In this document: positions 24,219-31,734 of the stretch, piece by piece | Numbering within the stretch: the first letter of the stretch is position 1 | How the letters are laid out: every line of letters begins with the position of its first letter | Assembly: GCA_963717475.1 (NCBI GenBank) | Contig: OY970337.1 | Location: forward strand, 1,674,001-1,738,000 | DNA from: AC-32 sp963717475 | GTDB taxonomy: Bacteria; Actinomycetota; Thermoleophilia; Gaiellales; Gaiellaceae | Direction of reading: 5' to 3' | Length of the DNA stretch: 64,000 nucleotides | Made by a program: the position numbers and the translations under genes | The notes under the pieces: generated by a model | Seen by the model: the letters and a program-made list of their open reading frames with translations, nothing else | Told to the model about the DNA's origin: nothing | The model's database searches: none

Positions 24219-24240
24219 AAGGGAGCCTTTCGGCTCCCTT
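24219..24240. terminator. bidirectional intrinsic terminator
   Basis: 9-bp stem AAGGGAGCC / GGCTCCCTT around a 4-base loop. On the minus strand it is followed by GGCGTTTTT, so it is a good terminator for the repeat-protein gene; on the plus strand it ends the GAF operon 32 bases after the stop. Confidence 0.85.
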
Positions 24241-24278
24241 GAGGCGGAGTGACCTGCGCCGCAGGCCGTGAAGCTTTC

Positions 24279-24515
24279 TTACGCCTTCATGTGCCCTTCG
24301 ACGTCGTCGTCGCCCTCGTCGTTGGCGCCCTTCATGCCCTTCATCTCGGCGTCGTCCATCCGCGCCTTCATGTGGCCCTCGACATCGTCGCCCTCGTCGT
24401 TGGCGCCCTTCATGCCCTTCATGCCCTTCATCTCGGCGTCGTCCATCCGGCCCTTCATGTGGCCCTCGACGTCCTCCGTTGGCTCTGGTGTCCGCTGATC
24501 CTTCTCCTCCGACAC
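24279..24515 (-). CDS. Met/Lys/Asp-rich tandem-repeat small protein
   Basis: 78 residues: a 14-residue leader MSEEKDQRTPEPTE followed by two full and one partial copies of a unit of the type DVEGHMKxRMDDAEMKGMKG plus xNDEGDD. The unit combines His, many Met and clustered acids, so metal binding is possible; alternatively, repeated cores separated by conserved acidic linkers are reminiscent of multi-core precursor peptides. GTG 24515 has AAGGAGG 7 bases upstream, and a terminator follows the gene, so it is a proper single-gene unit. It lies between the protease/GAF operon and the MFS-cNMP fusion. No family assigned. Confidence 0.75.
   Translation of the reverse strand: MSEEKDQRTPEPTEDVEGHMKGRMDDAEMKGMKGMKGANDEGDDVEGHMKARMDDAEMKGMKGANDEGDDDVEGHMKA
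24286..24477 (-). repeat. tandem coding repeat (81 + 87 + 24 bases)
   Basis: Direct repeats starting at 24286, 24367 and 24454. The middle unit is 6 bases longer because it gains nine bases of MKG coding and loses one Asp codon. Near-identity at the DNA level, including synonymous positions, indicates recent duplication or ongoing slippage. Confidence 0.85.
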
Positions 24516-24621
24516 TTGGTGCCTCCTTCTCGGGGTTTGAACTCTGCCTACAAGACGGTGGTCGCACCCGCAATCTTCCCCCTCTTGTGCGAAGAACGCA
24601 ATCTGCGCAATCCTCCTGCGG

Positions 24622-26271
24622 ATGAAGAGGCTCGCCGACCAGCTCCACGAGTCGTCCCACGCACTGCGCGATGTCTACCGAAATCGCCGTCTGCGCCGGC
24701 TGCAGCTGGCCTGGGCGGGGTCGATCATCGGTACCTGGGCGTACAGCGTCGCGATCGTCGTCTACGCCTACCACCAGGGCGGCGCTTCGGCCGTCGGGCT
24801 CGTCGGGCTGATCCGCTGGCTGCCTGCGGCGTTCGCGGCACCGTTCATGTCCGTCCTCGGCGACCGCTACCCGCGCGTGCCGGTGATGCTCGCCTCCGAT
24901 CTCATTCGGGCCATCGCCCTCGGCGCGATGGCCGCCACGGTGCTCGTGGACGGGCCGGCGGCGCTCGTCTACGGGCTCTCAGCGCTCGTCGGCGTCGTCT
25001 CGACCGCCTTCCAGCCGGCGCAGGCCGCGCTCCTGCCCTCACTCGCGCGGACGCCGGAGGAGCTGACCGCGGCGAACGTGAGCTCGAGCACGCTCGAGAG
25101 CCTCGGCTTCTGCGTAGGCCCGGCCCTCGGCGGCGTGCTGCTGACGGTCTCGAGCACCTCGGTCGTCTTCGTCGTCACGGCGTCGACCTTCCTCTGGTCG
25201 GCGTTGATGTTGAGCGGCCTCCTACGCCACGACGAGCCGCCGCTCACCTCGGAGCCGCGTCCGCTCGTCCACGAGGCGGCCGACGGCTTCCGGGCGATCG
25301 GAGCCGACGGGCGGCTGCAGCTCGTGATCGGCCTGTTCTCGGCGCAGTCGCTGATCAACGGCGCAGGCAACGTCCTGATCGCCGTCTGCGCGCTCCAGCT
25401 GCTGGACATGGGCTCGGGCGGGGTCGGCTACCTGAACGCAGCCGTCGGCGTCGGAGGGCTCGTCGGCGCCGTCTTCTCGCTGATGCTCGTGGGGCGGCGG
25501 CGGCTGGCGGGCATCTTCGGGCTCGCAGTCGCGGGGGCCGGCGGGCCCATCATGTTCATCGCGCCGCACCCGACCACGGAGATCGCGCTGCTGGCCTTCG
25601 CGCTGACCGGCGTCTCCAACATCGTCGAGGACGTCGCCGGCTTCACGCTCCTGCAGCGCACGGCACCCCCGGAAGTGCTCGCGCGCGTCTTCGGCGTGCT
25701 GCACAGCCTCTTCTTCGCGATGACCGCGGTCGGAGCGATCCTCGCCCCGCGGCTGATCGACCTGATCGGCGTCCGCTGGTCTCTCGTCGCCTTCGGCGCG
25801 TTCCTCCCGGTGCTGACGATCCTCACGCGGGTGCCGCTCACCCGCCTCGACGACTCCGCCGTCGACCACGCGGCCGAGCTCGAGCTGCTGCAGGCGATGC
25901 CGCTGTTCGCGCCGCTCTCGCCCCCGGTGCTCGAAGGGCTCGCCTCGCGCCTGATTCCCGTGCACGCGCCGGCCGGCCAGACGATCGTCACGCAGGGCGA
26001 CCACGGCGACCGCTTCTACGTGATCGTCTCGGGCGAGGTCGAGGTGGCGATCGACGGCCGGTCGCAGGCGACGCAGGGCGCCGGTGACCACTTCGGCGAG
26101 ATCGCGCTCCTGCGCGACGTTCGCCGGACCGCGACCGTGAAGGCGACCGTCGACACGGAGCTCCTGGCGCTCGAGCGCGACGACTTCCTCGCCGCCGTCA
26201 CGGGCCACGCCGCGAGCGCCGAGGCCGCCGAAGCGGTGGTCGGCGCGCGTCTGGGCGTGTCACCCGTTTAG
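24622..26271 (+). CDS. MFS transporter fused to a C-terminal cyclic-nucleotide-binding domain
   Basis: 549 residues. Residues 30-410 form a 12-helix MFS permease of the macrolide-efflux/enterobactin-exporter type (WAGSIIGTWAYSVAIVVYAY, then FMSVLGDRYPRVPVM as motif A, and LPSLARTPEELTAANV). Residues about 425-540 are a cNMP-binding domain: LQAMPLFAPLSPPVLEGL, FYVIVSGEVEVAI and the cassette FGEIALLRDVRRTATV with the key Glu and Arg. This suggests an exporter gated by a cyclic nucleotide. The start ATG 24622 is 107 bases from the divergent repeat-protein start. The next gene encodes a free domain of the same type. Confidence 0.85.
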   Translation: MKRLADQLHESSHALRDVYRNRRLRRLQLAWAGSIIGTWAYSVAIVVYAYHQGGASAVGLVGLIRWLPAAFAAPFMSVLGDRYPRVPVMLASDLIRAIALGAMAATVLVDGPAALVYGLSALVGVVSTAFQPAQAALLPSLARTPEELTAANVSSSTLESLGFCVGPALGGVLLTVSSTSVVFVVTASTFLWSALMLSGLLRHDEPPLTSEPRPLVHEAADGFRAIGADGRLQLVIGLFSAQSLINGAGNVLIAVCALQLLDMGSGGVGYLNAAVGVGGLVGAVFSLMLVGRRRLAGIFGLAVAGAGGPIMFIAPHPTTEIALLAFALTGVSNIVEDVAGFTLLQRTAPPEVLARVFGVLHSLFFAMTAVGAILAPRLIDLIGVRWSLVAFGAFLPVLTILTRVPLTRLDDSAVDHAAELELLQAMPLFAPLSPPVLEGLASRLIPVHAPAGQTIVTQGDHGDRFYVIVSGEVEVAIDGRSQATQGAGDHFGEIALLRDVRRTATVKATVDTELLALERDDFLAAVTGHAASAEAAEAVVGARLGVSPV

Positions 26272-26280
26272 TATCCGCCC

Positions 26281-26697
26281 GTGGCCGCACCATCGGTCGA
26301 GCTGCTGCGGAAGATCCCGCTGTTCGCGGAGCTGGACGCGCGCGAGCTCGAACGGCTGGGCGGCTCGTTCAAGGAGCGCACGTTCGACGCGGGCGAGACC
26401 GTCGCGAGCGAGGGCGAGAGCGGAGCCGGGTTCTTCGTGATCGAGAGCGGCGAGGCGGTCGTCGAGGTCGGCGGCGAGGAGGTCAGGCGCCTCGGGACGG
26501 GCGACTACTTCGGCGACATCGCGCTGATCGACATGGGCGCGCGCACCGCCTCGATCCGGGCCGAGAGCGAGCTCCACTGCTACGGCCTGACCTTCTGGGA
26601 CTTCCGCCCGCTCGTCGAGAGCGACGCGCGCATCGCATGGCCCTTGCTGCAGGCGATGGCGAAGCGCCTGCGCGAGGCCGAAGCGGCCGAGGCCTAG
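26281..26697 (+). CDS. stand-alone cyclic-nucleotide-binding domain protein (copy 2)
   Basis: 138 residues, paralog of the protein at 21451: both begin with a MA-PS-ELL-KIPLF-type N-terminus and share FVIESGEA, GDYFG, ALID, the Arg of GARTAS, CYGLT and FRPLVES. The cassette here reads FGDIALIDMGARTASI, with Asp replacing the usual Glu of FGE, which may change ligand affinity. The GTG start has TAGTAT 6 bases upstream; that hexamer contains the stop of the MFS fusion gene. Its stop overlaps the convergent lipoprotein gene by 4 bases. Confidence 0.85.
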   Translation: MAAPSVELLRKIPLFAELDARELERLGGSFKERTFDAGETVASEGESGAGFFVIESGEAVVEVGGEEVRRLGTGDYFGDIALIDMGARTASIRAESELHCYGLTFWDFRPLVESDARIAWPLLQAMAKRLREAEAAEA

Positions 26698-27524
26698 CCC
26701 GCCCGCGACAGACGCAGGCCCGCCAGCAGGCGGTTCGCTGCCGTGAGACCGCGCGGCGACGTGAACACGGCCGAGACGTCGAAATTGCGTCCTTCGGTCG
26801 AGAAGACACGGCGGCCGAAGTGGGCGCCGACCCGCTGCAGCGTGACCGGCAACTGAAGGTGGCGGCTGCGGAGCGAGCGCGGGAGCTCGAGCAGCGTCAG
26901 GCGGGTCGAGTCGTGCCTGGCTCGGATGACGAGGCTCGCCGCGAAGGTCGCAGCCGGGATCTCCATGCGGCCGCTCCACCCGGGGAGCAGGCGCAACGAG
27001 ACGGCGCTCGCCGTGAGGACGCCGCCGTGCGGCCGCACGATCCGCGACGACGCCACCTGGAGCGTCCGTAGCACGCGGTTGACCTCTCGCAAGCGAGCCG
27101 GGGCGGCCGGCTTCGGTCCGAGGTCGGCGAGCGCTTGGACGACCTGCCCGTTGACCGTCAGCGAGCGCTCCGCGAAGGCGTGATCGCCCGGGAAGCCCTC
27201 GAACGGCCCGGTCACGTCGCGGCTGCGCAGCATGGCCGGGCCGCGCAGGGCCGGCTCCCCTCCGGCCAGGTACGGGACCACGGGCCCGTAGGCCCAGATG
27301 ATCAGGTGGACGTGGCCGCTGCGCACGTGCGCGCGCTCCGCGGAGCCGAGGACGCTCCTAGCGAGTGGGAAGTTCGCCGCCTGCAACTGCCCGGGACCGG
27401 CGACGCCGTACCAGCCGCTCGGCAGGGAGAGACTGAGACCGGAGCCGCTGAGCGTCCGCTCGTGATTGCTCGAACAGCTCGCTGCGAGGAGCGCCGCGGC
27501 GGCGAGGACTGCGATTCGGCTCAC
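26694..27524 (-). CDS. putative lipoprotein of unknown function
   Basis: 276 residues. The N-terminus MSRIAVLAAAALLAASCSSN is a lipoprotein signal with the lipobox LAASC, so the protein is probably anchored to the outer face of the membrane. The mature part has a possible internal duplication: GLSLSLPSGWYGVAG near residue 30 and AVSLRLLPGWSGRMEIP near 165 both open a beta-rich half. No domain name is offered. GTG 27524 overlaps the glycerate-kinase stop (GTGA), and GGGAG lies upstream. Confidence 0.72.
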   Translation of the reverse strand: MSRIAVLAAAALLAASCSSNHERTLSGSGLSLSLPSGWYGVAGPGQLQAANFPLARSVLGSAERAHVRSGHVHLIIWAYGPVVPYLAGGEPALRGPAMLRSRDVTGPFEGFPGDHAFAERSLTVNGQVVQALADLGPKPAAPARLREVNRVLRTLQVASSRIVRPHGGVLTASAVSLRLLPGWSGRMEIPAATFAASLVIRARHDSTRLTLLELPRSLRSRHLQLPVTLQRVGAHFGRRVFSTEGRNFDVSAVFTSPRGLTAANRLLAGLRLSRAG

Positions 27525-28447
27525 GCTCCCTCTACGTTCGCGTCCTCCCCTCCGGTCCCGAGCCGCAACCCGAGCTCCTCGAGATCCTCCCGAGCTCGGC
27601 TCGGGTCGCCGCTGAGCGCGACCGCGTCGATCCCCGCTTCCACGCGCCCGCCGAAGAGGACGCAGCGCACGCCGAGCTCGTCGCAGACACGCAACGCCTC
27701 GCCCGGAGCCTTGCCCTCGAACGTCGTCCGGTCGACGGCGCCCTCGCCGGTGACGACGAGATCGGCGCGCGCGACGCGCTCGCGAAAGCCCGTCAGCTCG
27801 AACAGGTACTGAGCTCCCGGTACGAGCTCGGCGCCGAGCGACGCAAGCGCGGCGCCCAGGCCGCCCGCTGCGCCCGAGCCGGGAAGCTCGCCGCACGGCC
27901 GGCCGCGGAAGCGCTCCTCCAGCTCGCCGATCTCCTCGGGCGACGCGCCCTTCTGCGGCCCGAACCTGGCCGGCGCCTCGGTCAGCGTCGCGCGCGTGTC
28001 GCAGAGAACCGTGGTCGGCGCGGGCAGCTGGTCGAGGACCTCGAGCAGGCCTTCGCCTCCGTCCATGGTCGCCGTGCCCCCGAGTCCGACGAGCAACCGC
28101 GGACACTCGCCTGCCGCGGCGATGAGCTCGCCGAAACCGCGGCTCGAAGCCGCGTGCACGTCGAGCCGACCGGGATCGAGCGGGATCGCATCGGCACTCT
28201 GGAGGACGACCGTCCCGTCCGCCAGCGCCCAGATCGGCGCCTCACGCGGGCGCCCGAATGCGTCCTGCACGCGCTCCCGCCGCGCCACACGCGCGTCGAG
28301 CATCTCGGCCGTCCCTTCTCCGCCGTCCGCGATCGGACACTGCTCGGCCTCGACGCCCGCGCGCGCAAGGCCTTCGGCGAGGCACCACGCCGCTTCGCGC
28401 GCCGAGAGGACGCCCTTGAGGCTAGCCGGGCACGCGAGCGCGCTCAC
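27521..28447 (-). CDS. glycerate kinase (GlxK/GckI family)
   Basis: About 308 residues. Family motifs: PIADGGEGTAEML near residue 40, GLGGTATMDGGEGLLE near 122, the GSGAAGGLGAALASLGAEL segment near 190 and ADLVVTGEGAVDRTTFEGKA near 228. It phosphorylates D-glycerate to 2- or 3-phosphoglycerate. GTG 28447 is chosen because it gives the usual short N-terminus; it overlaps the end of the flippase-like gene by 26 bases. It is a metabolic gene within what otherwise looks like a glycolipid unit, and its link to the neighbours is unclear. Confidence 0.87.
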   Translation of the reverse strand: MSALACPASLKGVLSAREAAWCLAEGLARAGVEAEQCPIADGGEGTAEMLDARVARRERVQDAFGRPREAPIWALADGTVVLQSADAIPLDPGRLDVHAASSRGFGELIAAAGECPRLLVGLGGTATMDGGEGLLEVLDQLPAPTTVLCDTRATLTEAPARFGPQKGASPEEIGELEERFRGRPCGELPGSGAAGGLGAALASLGAELVPGAQYLFELTGFRERVARADLVVTGEGAVDRTTFEGKAPGEALRVCDELGVRCVLFGGRVEAGIDAVALSGDPSRAREDLEELGLRLGTGGEDANVEGA

Positions 28448-29492
28448 GAGCCTTGCCGCCTTCGCCCTCGGGAGCCACTTCGCCGCGTTGCTCTTCGGGC
28501 ACCTCGGCCTCTTCCGCACCCGGCATCCGCCTCAGCATCGCGAACGAGAGCCCCTCGCGAGCGAGGAAGAGCATCCCGACCCCCACGCCGACCGACGCCT
28601 CGATCGCCTGCAGCCCGAATCCGAACGCGACCGCCTTTCCCGCGGCGACGCCGTACGACGCGAGCGGCAGCGCGATCGCCGCCTGCAGGAGCCCGATGTT
28701 CCCCGGCCAGAGCGGGAACAGCGTCGCCACGTTCATCAGCAGGAGCACGAGACCCGCGGCCGGCAGCGGCGCGTGGACGTGGAAGGCGTGCATCGCCGTG
28801 TAGACAGCGAGGAACTGGCAGAGCCAACCCAGGCACTGGAAGAACGCCGCCACCGCCGCCGGACCCGGCCGCTTCAGCACGCCGAGCCCGAAGCGGGCCA
28901 TCGTCACGAGCCGCCTGAGCGGGCCGACCTCGTCGATCACGGACTGCTGGTGCTGGCGCGCGCTCGCAAAGGCGAACGCGAAGAGCCCGAACCCCACGGC
29001 GCCGACGATGATCAGGCTCGTGATCGCCCAGTGCGGGATCTTCGCCGTGAGCAGGACGTAGACGATCAGGCCCACGGTCGGAATGAGGTCGAAGAGGCGG
29101 TGGGCGAAGACGCTCCCGACGAGCGCGGCCCAGATGCCGCCCTCCCTCCCCTGCAGCCGCAGCTTGCGGGTCAGCACCGCCACGCGCGCGAGCTCGCCGA
29201 TCCGGCCGGGCAGCACGGCGTTCGCGAAGAGGCCGACCGAGAACGCGGAGAAGACGAGCCGGAAAGCCGGATGCGGCGGCGGCATCGCCTCCGTGATCAC
29301 CGTCCGCCAGGCGAACGCGCGCGCGAGCACCGACAGGAGGTTCAGCCCGATCGCGAGGACGACCCACTCGTAGCGCACGGCGTCGAAGGTGTGCTTGACG
29401 AGGTGCCAGTCGGGCCCACGCCACCAGACGAGCGAGGCGAGCCCGGCCGCGGCCAGCGCCACGACCGCGATTCGGAGCAGCACGGCCTTCAC
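28422..29492 (-). CDS. lysylphosphatidylglycerol synthase TM / flippase-like membrane protein (UPF0104)
   Basis: About 356 residues with seven or eight membrane helices in the UPF0104/AglD-like pattern: WVVLAIGLNLLSVLARAFAW, then FSVGLFANAVLPGRIGELAR, which is the most conserved family segment (N-x3-PGR-GE), and later ATLFPLWPGNIGLLQAAIAL. Members are implicated in lipid or glycolipid handling at the membrane. GTG 29492 overlaps the glycosyltransferase stop in a GTGA, so it is coupled to the PimA-like enzyme and may flip or modify its product. The C-terminus is a charged tail. Confidence 0.82.
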   Translation of the reverse strand: MKAVLLRIAVVALAAAGLASLVWWRGPDWHLVKHTFDAVRYEWVVLAIGLNLLSVLARAFAWRTVITEAMPPPHPAFRLVFSAFSVGLFANAVLPGRIGELARVAVLTRKLRLQGREGGIWAALVGSVFAHRLFDLIPTVGLIVYVLLTAKIPHWAITSLIIVGAVGFGLFAFAFASARQHQQSVIDEVGPLRRLVTMARFGLGVLKRPGPAAVAAFFQCLGWLCQFLAVYTAMHAFHVHAPLPAAGLVLLLMNVATLFPLWPGNIGLLQAAIALPLASYGVAAGKAVAFGFGLQAIEASVGVGVGMLFLAREGLSFAMLRRMPGAEEAEVPEEQRGEVAPEGEGGKARERARVPG

Positions 29493-30604
29493 GCGAGCTC
29501 CCGGTAGATCTCGGCCAGGCGCCGAGCGATCCCGCCCCACGCGTAGCGTTCCTCGGCCACGCGGCGGGCGCCCGCGCCCAGCCGCTCTCGCCGCGGCTCG
29601 TCGGCGACGAGCTCCTCGACGCCGGCGGCCAGCGCGTCCGGATCCCCCGGCGGGACGAGCAGGCCCGTCTCGTCGGTCATGACGTCACGGTACCCGGTGA
29701 TGTCGGAGGCAACCACGGGAGTCGCACACCCGAACGCCCTCGTCAGCACCATCCCGAAGCTCTCCCCGCCGAGCGAGGGCGCCACGAGCGCCTTGGCCGC
29801 GAGCAACTCCGCCGTCAGCGCCTCCTGGCTGAGGAAGCCGAGCGACTCGATTCCCTCAGCGCTCACGCCGAGCCGGGTCAGCAGCAGACGCACCATCAGC
29901 GGGTCGGCTCCGACGATGCGCAACTCCGCCCCGGTGCGCTCGCGGATCCGGGGCCAGGCGCGAAGCAGGACCGGCATCCCCTTGCGCGGGTCGTGCCTGC
30001 CCACGAAGACAATCCGGTTCTCGCGCCCGGCAGGGTCGGCGCTCGGCGGGATCAGCGTCCCGTTCGGGATCAGCTCGTAATCGCCCGGGTACCAGCGATC
30101 CGCCGACTCGCGCGCCGCCTCGGAGACCGCGATCCGGTGGTCGATGCGGTCCATCAGGAACCCCCAGACCGGCTTGCCGACCGAGTTCCACGCCAGCTGC
30201 CCCGACGCGTGGAAGGTGGCGACCACCGGGCAGCGCGCCCACGAGAGAGCGGCCGTGCAGATCACGGGCGTCATCGGCTCGTGCATGTGGAGGACGTCGA
30301 AGCGCTCCCGCTTCAGCGCCCCGTGGACGCGCCGGATCGCGGAAGGGCTGAGCACGATGTTCGGCAGGGCCCCGTTCGCCGGCACGATCACGGAGCGCCC
30401 GACGGGGATCACGTCCGCCGGCGGCCGCCCATGACGCCCGTGCCTGGGGTGCAGGACCCGCGTGAAGCTGCCCTCGGGGTCGTGTCCGACGATCGTCCGC
30501 GTCTCGATGCCGAGCTCGCGCAGCGCCGCCACCTTCAGCTCGACGTGCTCGATTACGGCACCCCAGTAGGACCATGAGTACGGGACGACGATGCCGACCT
30601 TCAT
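29489..30604 (-). CDS. GT4-family glycosyltransferase, PimA-like
   Basis: 371 residues, GT-B fold. The start MKVGIVVPYSWSYWGAVIEH closely resembles the N-terminus of phosphatidyl-myo-inositol mannosyltransferases; the donor-site motifs are FVGRHDPRKGMPVLL near residue 200 and the E-x7-E element GGESFGMVLTRAFGCATPVV near 280. It likely transfers a mannose or similar sugar to a membrane lipid at the inner leaflet. It is the first gene of a four-gene minus-strand unit with a flippase-like protein next. PI mannoside synthesis is a reasonable hypothesis; other glycolipids are possible. Confidence 0.85.
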   Translation of the reverse strand: MKVGIVVPYSWSYWGAVIEHVELKVAALRELGIETRTIVGHDPEGSFTRVLHPRHGRHGRPPADVIPVGRSVIVPANGALPNIVLSPSAIRRVHGALKRERFDVLHMHEPMTPVICTAALSWARCPVVATFHASGQLAWNSVGKPVWGFLMDRIDHRIAVSEAARESADRWYPGDYELIPNGTLIPPSADPAGRENRIVFVGRHDPRKGMPVLLRAWPRIRERTGAELRIVGADPLMVRLLLTRLGVSAEGIESLGFLSQEALTAELLAAKALVAPSLGGESFGMVLTRAFGCATPVVASDITGYRDVMTDETGLLVPPGDPDALAAGVEELVADEPRRERLGAGARRVAEERYAWGGIARRLAEIYRELA

Positions 30605-30650
30605 CGCCTGTCGATTCTGACGCGCTAGAACACGCGCGTGTCGCGTGGGC

Positions 30651-30944
30651 TCAGTGGTGCACGCGCGGCGCGGCGAAGAGCACGAGCAGGAACGGCGTCA
30701 AGGTCACGAGCAGGACGGCGACCGCGGGGCCGAACGTCTCCAGCGGGCCGCTCCGCGTCGAGGTCTCGGCGCGGACGACCGGCGCCAGCCAGCCTGGCTC
30801 CGGCAGCAGACGCCTGGCCCGCTCGGCGAGCTCCGGGCAGACGAGGGCCAGCTCAGGCGAGAGCGGCTCGTCCAGCGCGATCTGAAGCGTCGACACCTCG
30901 TGTTTCCCCGCCGCCAGTCTCGCCGGCCGCGAGAACCGTCGCAT
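30651..30944 (-). CDS. 97-residue membrane-anchored protein
   Basis: Begins MRRFSRPARLAAGKHEVSTL, has a soluble middle (LSPELALVCPELAERARRLL) and ends with one hydrophobic helix AVAVLLVTLTPFLLVLFAA before a short basic tail, so it is probably a tail-anchored membrane protein. GGGGG sits immediately before ATG 30944, which is unusual spacing. It precedes the glycosyltransferase by 46 bases on the same strand and is divergent from the L,D-transpeptidase. Reality of the gene is probable but not certain. Confidence 0.5.
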   Translation of the reverse strand: MRRFSRPARLAAGKHEVSTLQIALDEPLSPELALVCPELAERARRLLPEPGWLAPVVRAETSTRSGPLETFGPAVAVLLVTLTPFLLVLFAAPRVHH

Positions 30945-30993
30945 CCCCCTTTCGAGGGAGGTCAGGCGCCGCGGCGGAGCCGATCCCGGCCAT

Positions 30994-31725
30994 GTGGGCC
31001 GAAGCTTCTCCGTGATCGCCGCCCTCGCGCTCGCCGCGCCAGCCGGAGGCGCAGTCCGCGCGCTGCCGGCCCCGGCGTCACCGCCTCGGGACGAGCCGGT
31101 CCTCGCGCACATCTCTGCGCCCGCCGCTCGCACTTCGCGCTTGCCGACAGGGACGCTCGTCGCGCGCATCCGCCCGGGCCGCGATGTGGTCGTCCAAAGC
31201 GGCCGAGAGGTCGAGCGCGTCGCCTCGCGCACGCAGTTCGGCTCGCCGCAGACCTTCCCGGTCATGCGCCTCCTCCCCGGCCGGCGCTACCGCGTACTGC
31301 TCGACGACGGCCGCACCGGCTGGATCAGCCCCGCGCGCGGTACGTTCACGCTCAGCCGAACCCGCGTGAGCCTCGAGGTCGACCTCTCGACGCGCCTGCT
31401 GCGCGTCCACCGCGGCAACCGGGTTACGCGCTCAGTGCGAGTCGGAATCGGCGCGCCCGGGACGCCCACGCCCGTCGGCCGCTTCGCCGTCACCGACAAG
31501 CTCGACGGGGCTGCGTTCTCACCCGTCTACGGCTGCTGCATCCTCGCGCTCTCCGCGCATCAAAGCCACCTCCCGGCCGGCTGGACCGGCGGCAACCTGA
31601 TCGCGATCCACGGCGGCTCCACGGCCGGCGCGATCAGCAACGGCTGCGTGCACGCGGCCACCGCCGACCTGCGCTACCTGATGCGAGTGGTCCCGCTCGG
31701 CACGCCGGTCGTCGTCCATCCGTAG
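30994..31725 (+). CDS. exported L,D-transpeptidase (YkuD family)
   Basis: 243 residues. A short signal sequence (FSVIAALALAAPAGGAVRAL) is followed by an SH3-like region (about 40-115, ending TGWISPARG) and the YkuD catalytic domain. The active site is intact: the conserved HGG at LIAIHGGS and the catalytic Cys in SNGCVHAA near residue 217. It would form 3-3 crosslinks in peptidoglycan or attach proteins to it, outside the membrane. The start is GTG 30994. It fits the peptidoglycan theme of the window (murQ operon, NlpC/P60 gene). Confidence 0.88.
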   Translation: MGRSFSVIAALALAAPAGGAVRALPAPASPPRDEPVLAHISAPAARTSRLPTGTLVARIRPGRDVVVQSGREVERVASRTQFGSPQTFPVMRLLPGRRYRVLLDDGRTGWISPARGTFTLSRTRVSLEVDLSTRLLRVHRGNRVTRSVRVGIGAPGTPTPVGRFAVTDKLDGAAFSPVYGCCILALSAHQSHLPAGWTGGNLIAIHGGSTAGAISNGCVHAATADLRYLMRVVPLGTPVVVHP

Positions 31726-31734
31726 ACTCGGAAC

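Noticed and set aside
28447..28519. Longer start at 28519 for glycerate kinase
   Set aside because: It adds a Lys/Arg-rich stretch wholly inside the flippase-like gene that does not resemble the family N-terminus.
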